From a virus, in the IMG/VR virus record IMGVR_UViG_3300021425_000107, positions 1-32,051 of that record: 32,051 nt of DNA. One strand, written 5' to 3'. Below are positions 12,944 through 21,916 of this stretch, one piece after another. Positions within the stretch are counted from its first letter, which is position 1, and every line of letters begins with the position of its first letter. Under the pieces are notes generated by a model. It was not told the DNA's origin, did not search any database, and saw only the letters and a list, made by a program, of their open reading frames with translations. The translations under genes were made by a program, and so were the position numbers.

Positions 12944-13173
12944 CTTTCCATCAGCCTATCTATTTTTTCTTCTATGCGATCAAATCGCGCCACAATTTGG
13001 CTCATTACAGTAGAGCTATCAGTTTTCGTGACATATTCCCGCGCCATTTCTTCGCGGGTTTTGTTTAGCAATATGCTAATGCGCTGAACTTCAGCATACG
13101 CACTGCGAAGCAGCCATCCCATTAAGCCTAAACCAGCAGTTAGGGCAATGCTCCACAGTGCGTCCATTTCCAT
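12940..13173 (-). CDS. Membrane-anchored coiled-coil protein (possible i-spanin)
   Basis: A 77-aa protein with an N-terminal hydrophobic segment (residues about 5-25, LWSIALTAGLGLMGWLL) and a charged helical tail ending 'RFDRIEEKIDRLMER'. Short phage proteins of this kind are common near lysis genes and have the topology of an inner-membrane spanin. The overlapping small downstream gene would then be the outer partner, though it lacks a clear lipobox. A holin accessory is the alternative. Confidence 0.6.
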   Translation of the reverse strand: MEMDALWSIALTAGLGLMGWLLRSAYAEVQRISILLNKTREEMAREYVTKTDSSTVMSQIVARFDRIEEKIDRLMER

Positions 13174-13376
13174 TAGTCCATGCTCTCCAAATGCGCTTTT
13201 AGATCCGCAAAGAAAGCGTCACGCCCTCTTTGGATTTCTATCACATTTAGTTTAGCAGCATTTAGCTTACCATCCAATCGACTAATGTGATTTATACAAG
13301 CCTTTGCTTCATCGCTCAGTTGATCTTCAGTGTATTCCACATCGTCAATCGTAATGACCTTTTTTTCTTCAGTCAC
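13173..13376 (-). CDS. DUF6447-like protein
   Basis: This 67-aa protein starts MTEEKKVITIDDVEYTEDQLSDEAKACI. The 'ITID..EY....LSDEAK' opening followed by one long helix is the DUF6447 pattern, common in cyanophages and other marine phages. Biochemical role unknown. Its stop overlaps the next start (13173). The small size and helix suggest a virion accessory or chaperone-like helper for the neighbouring tail genes. Confidence 0.7.
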   Translation of the reverse strand: MTEEKKVITIDDVEYTEDQLSDEAKACINHISRLDGKLNAAKLNVIEIQRGRDAFFADLKAHLESMD

Positions 13377-13393
13377 GTTGATCTCCTTTCAAG

Positions 13394-13705
13394 TTATGCT
13401 GCCCACGGCACTCCGTCAGCAGTCGTTGGATTTACCATTGCGTCAATTTTCGATGCTATGGCAGCTTCAGTATCAGCTTGTGATACATGACCCCAGACCC
13501 AGCCTTGAGCTTGAGCCTCAGTAATATCTGCATAAGGTGTAAAGTCAGGCGCAGAGGCATCGTAGGTTAAGCCACAAGTGCCATATGAGCTTGCTGTGTT
13601 GCCATCATCATCAACGCCTGTGCAGCGCCAATGTGCAATATAAACGCCACCATCTGATGTGTGACGCTCGAGGGTTGGAATAGTCCAAGTGTAAGTGATA
13701 GCCAT
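13394..13705 (-). CDS. Small tail-fibre-associated protein (103 aa)
   Basis: A 103-aa protein starting MAITYTWTIPTLERHTSDGGVYIAHWRCTG. The first half is beta-rich with 'HWRCTGVDDDGNTASSYGTCGL'-like turns broken by Gly and Asp. The second half has 'DFTPYADITEAQAQGWVWG' and 'ALEAAIASKI'-type helix residues 'DTEAAIASKIDAMVNP'. Similar short proteins occur next to tail fibre genes in many marine phages, so a small virion or fibre-linked component is likely, but its job is unknown. A strong ribosome site (GGAG) precedes ATG 13705. Confidence 0.6.
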   Translation of the reverse strand: MAITYTWTIPTLERHTSDGGVYIAHWRCTGVDDDGNTASSYGTCGLTYDASAPDFTPYADITEAQAQGWVWGHVSQADTEAAIASKIDAMVNPTTADGVPWAA

Positions 13706-13718
13706 TGTCGTTTCTCCT

Positions 13719-15884
13719 TTAGGCGTTTTCTAAGGCAGTAATTCGTGCCTCTAGTTCTTTGATTGTAGCAACTAACAGTGGCACTAGCTTGCTTTGGTCA
13801 ATGCCTTGGTAGTCTGGAACGCTGCGTGTACCCATAACTGCCTCAGTAACAACATTGCCATCATCATCTAATACTGCTGGTGTAACCTCATATTCCTCGT
13901 CACGCATTGCATCTTTAGCACCAGTAACTGCCTCTGGAACAACCGCTTGTGCTTCGTGCGCTAAGAAGCCATCGACTCTAGTGCCATCTGCAATCCACTC
14001 AAAGTTTACAGGGTTAAGCTGTTTAAGGCGGTCTGTTGCACCTGTCATTGGTTGTGCGTCAGTCTTTAGTCGGTAGTCGGAGGATGTGTTGTAGGATGTG
14101 GATGAGCCGCTGGTTTGAATAGTGCCTACGCTACCATTAGGGTTTCTAAATGTGTAGTGTGTTCTACTTGCTGTGCTGTCTTTTGAGCTATCTTGTGTTC
14201 CATCAATACTAGACCAACCCTGCGAGTATGTATTGTCTGGTTCTGTGCCGATAATAACTTTGCCGCTGCTGTCGATGCGCATGGCTTCTGTGCTAGTGTT
14301 ACGTCCAAATAATAAATTGAGTCCAGTAATCCATAAATCTTTTTGATTTACTCCAGATTCATCGCAATTGATTTGCCCGTAATCTCCAGACTCATTATAC
14401 AAAATTGAAACATTATTATTGGTATTGGCTGTTCCTTGCAGACGCAAATGATCACTTGCGGCTTCTATAGTAAGTTTTGTGACTGGCGAACTCGTCCCAA
14501 TCCCAACATTACCTGAATTATCAACAGTCATAGCAGTAGTCCAGCTTATTGCAGAGTCTGCCGTCCCAGACGGTGCTACTTTAAAAATATGAGTGCCAGC
14601 GTTTTGAAAATACTGAGATGCTTCATCTGTTGCAATGTATGACTCTTGATTGCTTGAGTTTATGTAATAGTTGGCACTGAGATAGACGCGCGAAGGGTTT
14701 GTTGTATTTCCTGCAAATGATGCACCCAGACCAACTTGTAATGCATCAATAGTTGATAGCCAAGTTTCAGGAATGACACCAATACCCACATTACCGCTGC
14801 TGTCAATGCGCATGCGTTCTGCTGATGCAGTGTTGTCTACAATTCTAAACGCTTGGGTAGCACCGTCAATCTGAACGTCATACCGCTGAGAGCCATTCTC
14901 AAATTTAAGATTAGGATAGCCAGACGCAGAGGATGACTTCAGCATTAAAGCGCCGTCAAGAACCTCTAGCTTATCACTTGGCGAAGTCGTCCCAATCCCC
15001 AAACTCTCAGCACTCGCATCCCAGAAGAACTTTGCCGTGGTGCCTGTGTCCTCGTAAAAGCTGATGTCGCCTGTGGTGTGATTTATATTGATGCGGTTAG
15101 AGCCAACGCTTTTTTCATCATTAATTGTTTGAACAAATAATTGACCTGCTGACTGTCTAAACCTTGTGTTTAAATCCGTTGTATCTGTTTCATCTAAATC
15201 AAAGTTGACCGCTGTTCCACTAAGGTTTGCATCCCCATCCACAGTCAGCCCATCGCTGGTCAAAGTACCCGTGATGTCTACGCCTGTGCTGGTGGTGGTG
15301 AGTTTGATGGCGTTGTCGTGGTAAAGTTTAACTGCGGCGTCTCCTGTGCCGTCAAGTAATCTTTCACCAGTATATTTTTCTAGAACAATAGCGTTGCCCC
15401 TAATGTACAAAGCACCCGTTCCAGCATCATCAATATAACTAGCAGACCCATCGTGGTAAATCTGTAGGTCAGACCCTGCGCCGAAGATGGCTTTGTCGTT
15501 GTCGCCAAACGTAATATCTGCGGATGTACTTGCGCCAGCCAAGGTTGTCGTGCCTGTGGCTGTTAGATTGGCTGTCGTAAGTGTTCCCGTGAATGTAGGA
15601 GAGGCAGTGCCAGCCTTACCATCTAGCTGCGTCTGGATATTGGATGTAACGCCATCTACATAATTTAGCTCAGTACTGGTAGCTGTGATGCCAGCCGCTG
15701 TGAGAATACTGCTGGATGTAACGTTATCCATATCAGCCCTAGCAGCCTCAAAGCCGCCAGCAGTGACGTTATCATGCACATGAACTGATTTATTAGTTGT
15801 GTTGACTGAAAGCTCGCCTTCAGCGCCTGTAAAGGACGTATGTTGTGTTGCTGTGCCTCTGCGGCGCTGTACCTGTTTAGTCAT
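13719..15884 (-). CDS. Tail fibre with S74 self-cleaving chaperone domain
   Basis: A 721-aa receptor-contact fibre. Residues 1-50 (QRRRGTATQHTSFTGAEGELSV, with internal His/Thr turns) match the N-terminal head of Mtd-like fibres. The middle consists of beta-helix-type repeats built on 'SGNVGIGT..P' and 'MRIDSSG' modules. Near residues 600-715 lies a peptidase S74 intramolecular chaperone with the Ser-Asp-Tyr-Arg-Leu-Lys motif carrying the Ser/Lys dyad, 'DGFLAHEAQ', and a last coiled coil 'LEARITALENA'. The S74 domain trimerises the fibre and then cuts itself off. It follows the J-like and chaperone genes, as expected of a distal fibre. Confidence 0.88.
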   Translation of the reverse strand: MTKQVQRRRGTATQHTSFTGAEGELSVNTTNKSVHVHDNVTAGGFEAARADMDNVTSSSILTAAGITATSTELNYVDGVTSNIQTQLDGKAGTASPTFTGTLTTANLTATGTTTLAGASTSADITFGDNDKAIFGAGSDLQIYHDGSASYIDDAGTGALYIRGNAIVLEKYTGERLLDGTGDAAVKLYHDNAIKLTTTSTGVDITGTLTSDGLTVDGDANLSGTAVNFDLDETDTTDLNTRFRQSAGQLFVQTINDEKSVGSNRININHTTGDISFYEDTGTTAKFFWDASAESLGIGTTSPSDKLEVLDGALMLKSSSASGYPNLKFENGSQRYDVQIDGATQAFRIVDNTASAERMRIDSSGNVGIGVIPETWLSTIDALQVGLGASFAGNTTNPSRVYLSANYYINSSNQESYIATDEASQYFQNAGTHIFKVAPSGTADSAISWTTAMTVDNSGNVGIGTSSPVTKLTIEAASDHLRLQGTANTNNNVSILYNESGDYGQINCDESGVNQKDLWITGLNLLFGRNTSTEAMRIDSSGKVIIGTEPDNTYSQGWSSIDGTQDSSKDSTASRTHYTFRNPNGSVGTIQTSGSSTSYNTSSDYRLKTDAQPMTGATDRLKQLNPVNFEWIADGTRVDGFLAHEAQAVVPEAVTGAKDAMRDEEYEVTPAVLDDDGNVVTEAVMGTRSVPDYQGIDQSKLVPLLVATIKELEARITALENA

Positions 15885-15911
15885 GTTCTGTCACTCCTTG
15901 AAGCGTTTATA

Positions 15912-16301
15912 TCACGAATTTGGCTCTACAGGCCATTGTATATTAAAGATGTCGCTAATATTATCAGGCAAGTCACGCAGAGCTTGGCGATAAACTCTCC
16001 ACTCCTGTTTTTGCTCAGATGTAAAAGGAGCGTCTGGTACTTGCGTAAAATCAGATGCGTTAAGAAGCATATCTCTCTGCATCTTCATATGCACAGTCGC
16101 TCGCTCTGTAGCAATAGCATCTAAATCTGCTTGCGGCTTCTGCTGAGCCACTCCATTTACGACAATATGAGTTTCATCAGAGTATTCGCCCTCAATGTAA
16201 TCTTCCCCGTCAAAGACGTTTATTAAAATACCTTCTTGAGTAGTAGAAAGGCGTCTTTTGATTTCACCAGTCGCAACATCATATACCGTAAAGGCCATCA
16301 T
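15912..16301 (-). CDS. Tail fibre assembly-chaperone-like protein
   Basis: The 129-aa product ends with the pattern of the phage tail assembly chaperone-like family (APC type): 'RDMLLNASDFTQVPDAP', then 'EQKQEWRVYRQALRDLPD'. The N-terminal half (VYDVATGEIKRRLSTT) is a small beta domain also common in these proteins. It probably assists the neighbouring fibre rather than the tail tube, or is a minor virion component. It starts by ATGA overlap with the stop of the J-like gene. Confidence 0.75.
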   Translation of the reverse strand: MMAFTVYDVATGEIKRRLSTTQEGILINVFDGEDYIEGEYSDETHIVVNGVAQQKPQADLDAIATERATVHMKMQRDMLLNASDFTQVPDAPFTSEQKQEWRVYRQALRDLPDNISDIFNIQWPVEPNS

Positions 16302-19300
16302 TTCTTTAACTCCAAATAACTAATGGCTGGCTGTAAAACCAAAATTCTTGCTGCTGAGCTAGTGGTTTCACGCTTGACCTGTAGATAGAATGTTCTGGAG
16401 CCTGTGTAGGTTGTAAGTTTTGGCAAGATTACTGCGCCAGCGTTTATACCACCTACATAAGTGCCTATAAACTCTATCAATGAAGTACCAAGGCTATCTA
16501 ACAATCTTATAGAAAAAACGCCGTATTGGTTTCCTATAGTCTGGGCAGAAGTGTTAGTATGAGTAACCGTTGTCATACCTAATACCTGTGCTGGCGCACC
16601 TGACTGTGTTGTCGTTAAAGTTGCCACAGTTTGATAGGTGCTGCTGGTAACTATAATATTTGCTTGCCCTGTTACAAACTCAGGCAGGGTAACTTGGTTG
16701 TCGCCAATCTTAGCTGTTGAAATCGCCGCATTAGCGATATTAGCTGTATCAACTTGAATAGTACCAAGATCAGCAGAGATAGCTGATAGCTCACTTACGC
16801 TTATCTTGGCTGCTGTAACGGCTCCTGTGGCTATCTTAGACGTAATGATAGATGACGCAGCAATCTTATTCGCTGTAACCTGATCTGTGCCGATCTTAGC
16901 TGAAGTAACCGCATCTGCCGCAATGCTTTCCGCTACAATAGCACCAGCAGCTATTTTATCTGAGGTAATAGCATCAGCAGCCAATTCAGATGTGCTAACT
17001 GCACCAGCAGCAATAATACCAGCAGTAACACTGTCTGCTATAAGCTCAGACGTTCCTACAGCGTTAGCTGCAATAGCATCTGCTGTGACTGCATTGGTTG
17101 CTATCTCTGATGCTGTAATAGCGTTAGCTGCTATTTCATTCGCTGTAATCGCATCTGCTGCTATCTTACCAGTAGTAATAGTGTTAGCGGCTATTTCATT
17201 CGCTGTGACTGCACCAGCGGCAATCTCAGTAGCAGTAATAGTGTTAGCTGCAATCTCGTTAGCTGTAACTGCCCCAGCAGCAATCTTACCTGTAGTAATA
17301 GAACCAGCAGCAATTTCTGACGCCGTTACAGCACCAGCATCAATCTTAGCCGTTGTGATGGCGTTTGATATGATTTTATCAGATGTAATCGCATCCGTTG
17401 CAATCTCTGAAGCGGTAATCGCACCAGCTACAATCTTAGGCGTTGTAATAGCGTCAGAAGCTATCTCAGTAGATGTAACAGCAGAAGCTGCAATAAGATC
17501 TGACGTTATAGCGTCATTAGCAATCTTAGCTGTTGTGACTGCATCAGCGCCAATCTTAGTAGCTGTAATAGCAGCATCTGCAATCTGGCCACTGTTTACC
17601 TGACCAGTTATGTCTGTTGATGGTACAGCAGATGTCCACTCATTGCCCGTGTACCGATACATCTTGTTATCGGTAGTCAGCAGAACAATGCGACCCTGAG
17701 TTAAGCCAGTGGTTGGCAGTGCCGATACCCTCTCAACTGGTCTAAGATCATCACTAAAGAGATTTTCACCAATAGTGCCTGTGATGTCAGTGGTTGGCAC
17801 TGCTGTTGTCCAAGCGCCGCTGTCTAGCCGATACAGTTTGTTGTCAGTTGTCAGTAAGACTACCTTTGGCCCTGTGTAACCTGAGACGGTGGGCAAGCTA
17901 GAGACAATGCTAATCGGCTCAATACCTGATGCGAATGAAGCAAAGGTTACATCTCCAGCACTGACAGAGCTTTCTGTATATATCTCTGTTGACCAAGAGG
18001 AAGTAGCGTCATCCCATCGGTAAATAGTAATGTCTGATAAAAGCAAAACCAGTTTGCCATCGAATGCACCTGATGCTGGCAAAGAAGATACTGGCTCAAT
18101 ACCATATGCGCCACTCTCGCTGAACAGATCATTGACTGCATCATTAAAGTCATTAGGCGTGACCAGAAGCGTTGTTGCATTAACGCTAGAGGTAAAGCCA
18201 GATTTATTCAGTGATAAGTCTACAGCCCGCACCCAATAATATCTGGTTATGTTGTTTGCCAGATTAGGGCGCATAAAGTTACTGCTAGAGCTTTCACCAA
18301 CAAGAGCAGCAGTATTTAGGTTGTCTGTGTCGTTTTCCCAAACCTCAACATGGCTAAGATCCTGATCGGCAGGGTTTGTCCAAGTGATTGTAATGTACTT
18401 AGAGCCACCGACAGCCGATAGGTTAGATGGTGTAGTCGGTGGAGTAGTATCACCCTGTGAAGCAAGCTGTGCTGTGGCAAATGGTGATCTTACACCCAAA
18501 GCAGATATGGCTCTGACCTTAACCTGATAATCATAGCCATTTAGTACAGGCTCAATGGTAAATGAGTTAGATGAACCAAAGATTGATGTGAATGCAGCAT
18601 CTGGCGTTAGAATTGGCTCATTGGTTAAGCCATAGTCTTCTGCTGTTTGCGTTGGGGTAACTGTAATGCTTCCCCAGTTTTCACTTTCAGTATGAGCATC
18701 GGCAATGCTGTCATAATCTTCTTCGCCGCCTAAGCGCTTATATTGTATTTCATAATACTGAACAAAAGCATTTGCCGAGGCATCCCATGACGCCTTAATC
18801 GCTGGAATGGTAATCCCGTCATCGTTAATAACAGCAGTTGCTGAGAGCGTAAGGTTTGTTGGTGCGGCAACAGATGTAAATGTTGGAAGCGTAGAGTTAT
18901 TGCTAATGATGTCAGTTTCTTCAGCATTCCAGTCAAATGCAGATTGTGATGTTTCCCTAAGCGTAAGATTAACACGCAAGTCACCAGCGTCTTGATCCGA
19001 TGCAAACCGCCAGCCAATGACCTCAAACTCTTTAGCACTGAAGCCGTATCTGCTGTTGGTAAATGCAATAATGTCACCAACTTCAATCTGGAATGCCTCA
19101 AGTCCAAAGTCTGCACTCAAGGTCATTTGCTCACGACCTCGATAGAGCGTTAGCTTGGCAAGCCGCTGGGCTGTTGCTGAACTTGTGGTGAAGGGTAGCT
19201 GTAGGTCTAGTAAAGCCTCTTCGCCATTGTCCTCAGTTTTAAATGTTGCGCTGGTTATTTCTGGATAATCAGCAGTAATCCAATCTTGCTCTGCATCGTT

Positions 19301-20359
19301 AAACGTACCACGAACAGTATTGAAGTTATCCTGCATACTGATGCGGGTCTGTAGATTTATAGGCCCACGCAAGTCATCTAGTGTAAGGGTCTTAACTGGC
19401 GATGAATACGCACCAGCCTTTAGTTTCCAATAACCTGATCCCCAGAATAACGTACCAGCACAAGCTGTAACCATATCCCCTAAGACATCACCAAGCGATC
19501 TATCGGCTTTGACTATACCGTTTAACGTATATCTCTTTTCTGTGCCGCTACCAGCTAGAGTTACGTTTTCATCACATTCGTTAGCAGCAGAAGCAAAGGA
19601 TATATCGTCAATGGCGCTATCAGATAAGCCATAAGAAGATGTTAGGAAGTCACGAATACACAGAGCAGCGTTGTTGCTATATGAAGTTGTGGCTGTTCTA
19701 GGATCATATACTTTCTTACCTTCAACCACAGCCGTTATAAGCGGCACACCGTTAGCAAATACATCTTGGTCATATTCATACCTGACGTATAGGTAGGCTA
19801 TTCCAAGACCCTTAAAATTGCTGTCTACGCTGGTTTCAGATACAAGATCACTATCTGCTGTAGTCTGTGACCCATCATGCTTCTTAATGCGGATCTTATT
19901 CTGCCAAGTATCGCCAGTGACAAGATTGTTACCATCAATACTGACAACCTCATCATTTATGTAGATGTCGCCAATGCTGTTTACTTCGTGACCAGCAAGC
20001 ACAATAACCTGATGTAGGTATGTGTTATCTGTGCCAGTAGCTTCATAAAAGGTAACAATACCACCCTTACGAACTTTACCATATACAAAGTCTTGTGGAG
20101 CAGCAGCTTCACGGCTGTTGACTAGGATACTGCCAGAGCTTCCCTGTCCTAAGTCTGGCTTAGGCATCAAGGACATATATGCCCAAGAGGTTACTGCACT
20201 TACAGCTATATAAGTTCCAACTGTAATCGCTGCCGCTGTTAAACCCGTAGCACCAGTTGCAGCTATTATATAAGCAGCTATGGCATCTGGCATTCTAGGA
20301 ACTCTATCCCAGCTATTCCAGTTTTTTACTGTGTAGTCACCTAGCCTGTATTTGCTCAT
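16298..20359 (-). CDS. J-like tail tip / host specificity protein
   Basis: A 1353-aa tail-tip protein. Residues 1-60 hold a hydrophobic stretch (AAYIIAATGATGLTAAAITVG). Residues about 60-480 carry the gpJ-type core ('VNSREAAAPQDFVYGKVRKGG', 'ALCIRDFLTS', 'LTLYRGREQMTLSA'). Two fibronectin-III-like domains follow near 490-740. Three related modules of about 50-60 residues then occur near 745-925, each with 'SLP', 'VLLT.D' and 'YR....W'. The next 260 residues (about 927-1188) are 26 tandem 10-residue repeats, and the last 130 form a beta-rich tip. In lambda, J binds the receptor. The start overlaps the DUF6950-like gene by ATGA. Confidence 0.9.
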   Translation of the reverse strand: MSKYRLGDYTVKNWNSWDRVPRMPDAIAAYIIAATGATGLTAAAITVGTYIAVSAVTSWAYMSLMPKPDLGQGSSGSILVNSREAAAPQDFVYGKVRKGGIVTFYEATGTDNTYLHQVIVLAGHEVNSIGDIYINDEVVSIDGNNLVTGDTWQNKIRIKKHDGSQTTADSDLVSETSVDSNFKGLGIAYLYVRYEYDQDVFANGVPLITAVVEGKKVYDPRTATTSYSNNAALCIRDFLTSSYGLSDSAIDDISFASAANECDENVTLAGSGTEKRYTLNGIVKADRSLGDVLGDMVTACAGTLFWGSGYWKLKAGAYSSPVKTLTLDDLRGPINLQTRISMQDNFNTVRGTFNDAEQDWITADYPEITSATFKTEDNGEEALLDLQLPFTTSSATAQRLAKLTLYRGREQMTLSADFGLEAFQIEVGDIIAFTNSRYGFSAKEFEVIGWRFASDQDAGDLRVNLTLRETSQSAFDWNAEETDIISNNSTLPTFTSVAAPTNLTLSATAVINDDGITIPAIKASWDASANAFVQYYEIQYKRLGGEEDYDSIADAHTESENWGSITVTPTQTAEDYGLTNEPILTPDAAFTSIFGSSNSFTIEPVLNGYDYQVKVRAISALGVRSPFATAQLASQGDTTPPTTPSNLSAVGGSKYITITWTNPADQDLSHVEVWENDTDNLNTAALVGESSSSNFMRPNLANNITRYYWVRAVDLSLNKSGFTSSVNATTLLVTPNDFNDAVNDLFSESGAYGIEPVSSLPASGAFDGKLVLLLSDITIYRWDDATSSWSTEIYTESSVSAGDVTFASFASGIEPISIVSSLPTVSGYTGPKVVLLTTDNKLYRLDSGAWTTAVPTTDITGTIGENLFSDDLRPVERVSALPTTGLTQGRIVLLTTDNKMYRYTGNEWTSAVPSTDITGQVNSGQIADAAITATKIGADAVTTAKIANDAITSDLIAASAVTSTEIASDAITTPKIVAGAITASEIATDAITSDKIISNAITTAKIDAGAVTASEIAAGSITTGKIAAGAVTANEIAANTITATEIAAGAVTANEIAANTITTGKIAADAITANEIAANAITASEIATNAVTADAIAANAVGTSELIADSVTAGIIAAGAVSTSELAADAITSDKIAAGAIVAESIAADAVTSAKIGTDQVTANKIAASSIITSKIATGAVTAAKISVSELSAISADLGTIQVDTANIANAAISTAKIGDNQVTLPEFVTGQANIIVTSSTYQTVATLTTTQSGAPAQVLGMTTVTHTNTSAQTIGNQYGVFSIRLLDSLGTSLIEFIGTYVGGINAGAVILPKLTTYTGSRTFYLQVKRETTSSAARILVLQPAISYLELKK
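16795..17580 (-). repeat. 26 tandem 30-bp repeats inside the J-like gene
   Basis: The encoded consensus is A-[IV]-T-x-x-[KE]-I-A-A-[DNG], repeated about 26 times without interruption, with codon-level variation, so the DNA is a degenerate 30-bp tandem array. Regular small and hydrophobic residues suggest an extended, fibrous stalk between the tail-tip core and the C-terminal tip. Such a tract can gain or lose units by slippage or recombination. Confidence 0.9.
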
Positions 20360-20763
20360 ATCTCTTTAACCCATGCTTGGTGAATATAATCTAAGGGCAA
20401 ATATAGCACACCTTCCTTTGATAAGAAAACAGCCTTAGTGCCTGTGCATATTCCCATTGCTACACCTATAATCCATCTACTAGCTTGCTTAGTTGTAACA
20501 AGCGCCCCCAATGGCGGCACATACTCTACTCTTTTCAACTTACTATCTACTGCTTCCGTAAATGTCGAAAAGCCAAACTCCTTTTTAAGCGTGTCTCTCT
20601 TAGGGTTCTGTGAATATCTCCCCAGCCAATCGTCAGCCCAGCCTTCATTATACATGGCTTTGTAAGCGTTGTTGGTAAAGGTAAGGCAATCGTTCTTGCC
20701 CCATTCAAAAGGAATATCACTTACTGACTTCAAGTAGCGATTTAAGCTCTCTCTCTGCCCCAT
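20356..20763 (-). CDS. DUF6950-like tail-tip protein (NlpC/P60 type)
   Basis: This 135-aa protein opens with 'FEWGKNDCLTF' (Cys26), the pattern of the DUF6950 family, which replaces the NlpC/P60 K-type protein in many tails. A later 'GALVTT' and 'IGVAMG' pair of strands follows. A cysteine peptidase would need a His near the second strand pair; I do not see a clear H-x-G, so peptidase activity is uncertain. It lies between the L-like and J-like genes where lambda has K and I, and overlaps both. Confidence 0.75.
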   Translation of the reverse strand: MGQRESLNRYLKSVSDIPFEWGKNDCLTFTNNAYKAMYNEGWADDWLGRYSQNPKRDTLKKEFGFSTFTEAVDSKLKRVEYVPPLGALVTTKQASRWIIGVAMGICTGTKAVFLSKEGVLYLPLDYIHQAWVKEI

Positions 20764-21293
20764 ACGACATCCTTATCTTGTAGGTCAGCAACAAATGAAA
20801 AGAACGTATCGCCAGAATGGCGGGAAATATGGTTTTCATGGGTATATCTGCGATTGCTGGCCTTCTCCAAGCGTATCAACTTGCTTTCGACAGCTACAGT
20901 TATAACACTTGTTTCACCACTATCCTCAATGCTCATGGTGTTCATAACACCGCTAAACACCTCTATAGGTGATGATGTATCTGTAGTGCCAAAATAAACC
21001 TTAGCTTCACGCCTTTGATATGGCTCAGTCAGGGCAATAGAAACCAAGCTGGAAGGTACACCAGATAACGTCAGAGTTATGTTTTTCGCTGATAGATCAT
21101 TGACCTCTTCAAGCCCACCAATGGAAAGCAAGTTTCCCGATCCAGTATATGTATCAACGCCAATGGTCAGATCACCATAACCCGTCCAAAGACGAACTGG
21201 TGACGTATCAAAATCAAGCTCAACCGCATAATATGGCTGAACCTCTGGCTGATTAAGCGCCGTAAGGAGCGCTGATGGTACTGTGCGGCTCAT
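20742..21293 (-). CDS. Tail-tip hub protein (gpL/DUF2163-like)
   Basis: A 183-aa beta-rich protein: 'VELDFDTSPVRLWTGYGDL' near residues 25-42, 'YTGSGNLLSIGGLEE' near 48-62, 'NITLTLSGVP', 'YFGTTDTSSPIEVFSGVMN' and a C-terminal 'RRYTHENHISRHSGDTFFSFVADLQDKDV' broken by turns. This set is typical of phage proteins that end with a hydrolase-like 'W.....' motif and form the tail-tip hub. The order tape measure, this pair, DUF6950, J matches lambda H, M, L, K, J. Overlaps the next gene by 22 nt. Confidence 0.72.
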   Translation of the reverse strand: MSRTVPSALLTALNQPEVQPYYAVELDFDTSPVRLWTGYGDLTIGVDTYTGSGNLLSIGGLEEVNDLSAKNITLTLSGVPSSLVSIALTEPYQRREAKVYFGTTDTSSPIEVFSGVMNTMSIEDSGETSVITVAVESKLIRLEKASNRRYTHENHISRHSGDTFFSFVADLQDKDVVWGRERA

Positions 21294-21916
21294 ACTGCTT
21301 CTATCGCTCCAAATGTTATGCCGTAAATGCTGGCTTCATTTATGCTAAACGATTGCTCATTGCTTGCCAGCCTGAAGATCCCCTGTGCGCTCTGCACAGT
21401 AACAGCAGCATCATCTGCTATACTGGTGCGCACATTAGGCCAAACGTCTACTGTAGCGCTTCCTGTGCCATCCGTATCAACATCATTCAGCACCTTGAAC
21501 AACTGACGATTTACGCCCGTGCCAATCTCCATATAATCGCCAGCCTTTAGGTAATCAGTCTGACTTGCAGGTGCGCTATCTATTGAAATCGTATCACCAG
21601 ACGATACAGCGCCATCAACTAAGATCGTATCAGTATCCCTGGCTGATCCCAGTGGCGTAGTAGCCGCTGGATCACCCAGATAAAACGTGCCTAACTGACC
21701 CTTCAGCGAAATAAGCCAAGCCACCCATCTCTCCGCATCCTCGCGCTTCATCGATGGCAGTGTAACATCAGCCTGCCAAGCCTTGCCAGTATAAGCATGA
21801 GCCTGACCCGCAAAGGTAAAGGGCGATCTGCTATAGGCAACTGCATTCGTCGCCCTTAACTCGATCTGAGCTATGCCCGTATGCGTAGGCAGCGCTAAAG
21901 GATAACTGATAGCCAT
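21290..21916 (-). CDS. Tail-tip protein, distal-tail-like (gpM position)
   Basis: A 208-aa beta-rich protein starting MAISYPLALPTHTGIAQIELR. It shows 'SPFTFAGQAHAYTGKAWQADVTLPSMK', 'WVAWLISLKGQLGTFYLGDP' and a C-terminal 'GIFRLASNEQSFSINEA' region, the usual pattern of proteins encoded directly after the tape measure. It probably forms part of the ring joining tube to tip. The stop and start overlap its neighbours by 4 and 1 nt. The exact lambda counterpart (M or L) is not certain. Confidence 0.68.
   Translation of the reverse strand: MAISYPLALPTHTGIAQIELRATNAVAYSRSPFTFAGQAHAYTGKAWQADVTLPSMKREDAERWVAWLISLKGQLGTFYLGDPAATTPLGSARDTDTILVDGAVSSGDTISIDSAPASQTDYLKAGDYMEIGTGVNRQLFKVLNDVDTDGTGSATVDVWPNVRTSIADDAAVTVQSAQGIFRLASNEQSFSINEASIYGITFGAIEAV

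Noticed and set aside
16795-17580. CRISPR-like repeat array
   Set aside because: The repeats are contiguous 30-bp coding units with no unique spacers, and they encode a regular 10-residue protein repeat.
16887-17603. Long plus-strand frame (238 codons) antisense to the J-like gene
   Set aside because: It is the mirror of the 30-bp tandem repeats, which lack stops in that frame by periodicity. Its product is a low-complexity Ala/Ile/Val repeat with no independent ribosome site or context.
18730-19116. Minus-strand 128-codon frame inside the J-like gene
   Set aside because: It is an alternative frame of a strongly supported gene, rich in Leu, His and Arg, without a start signal.
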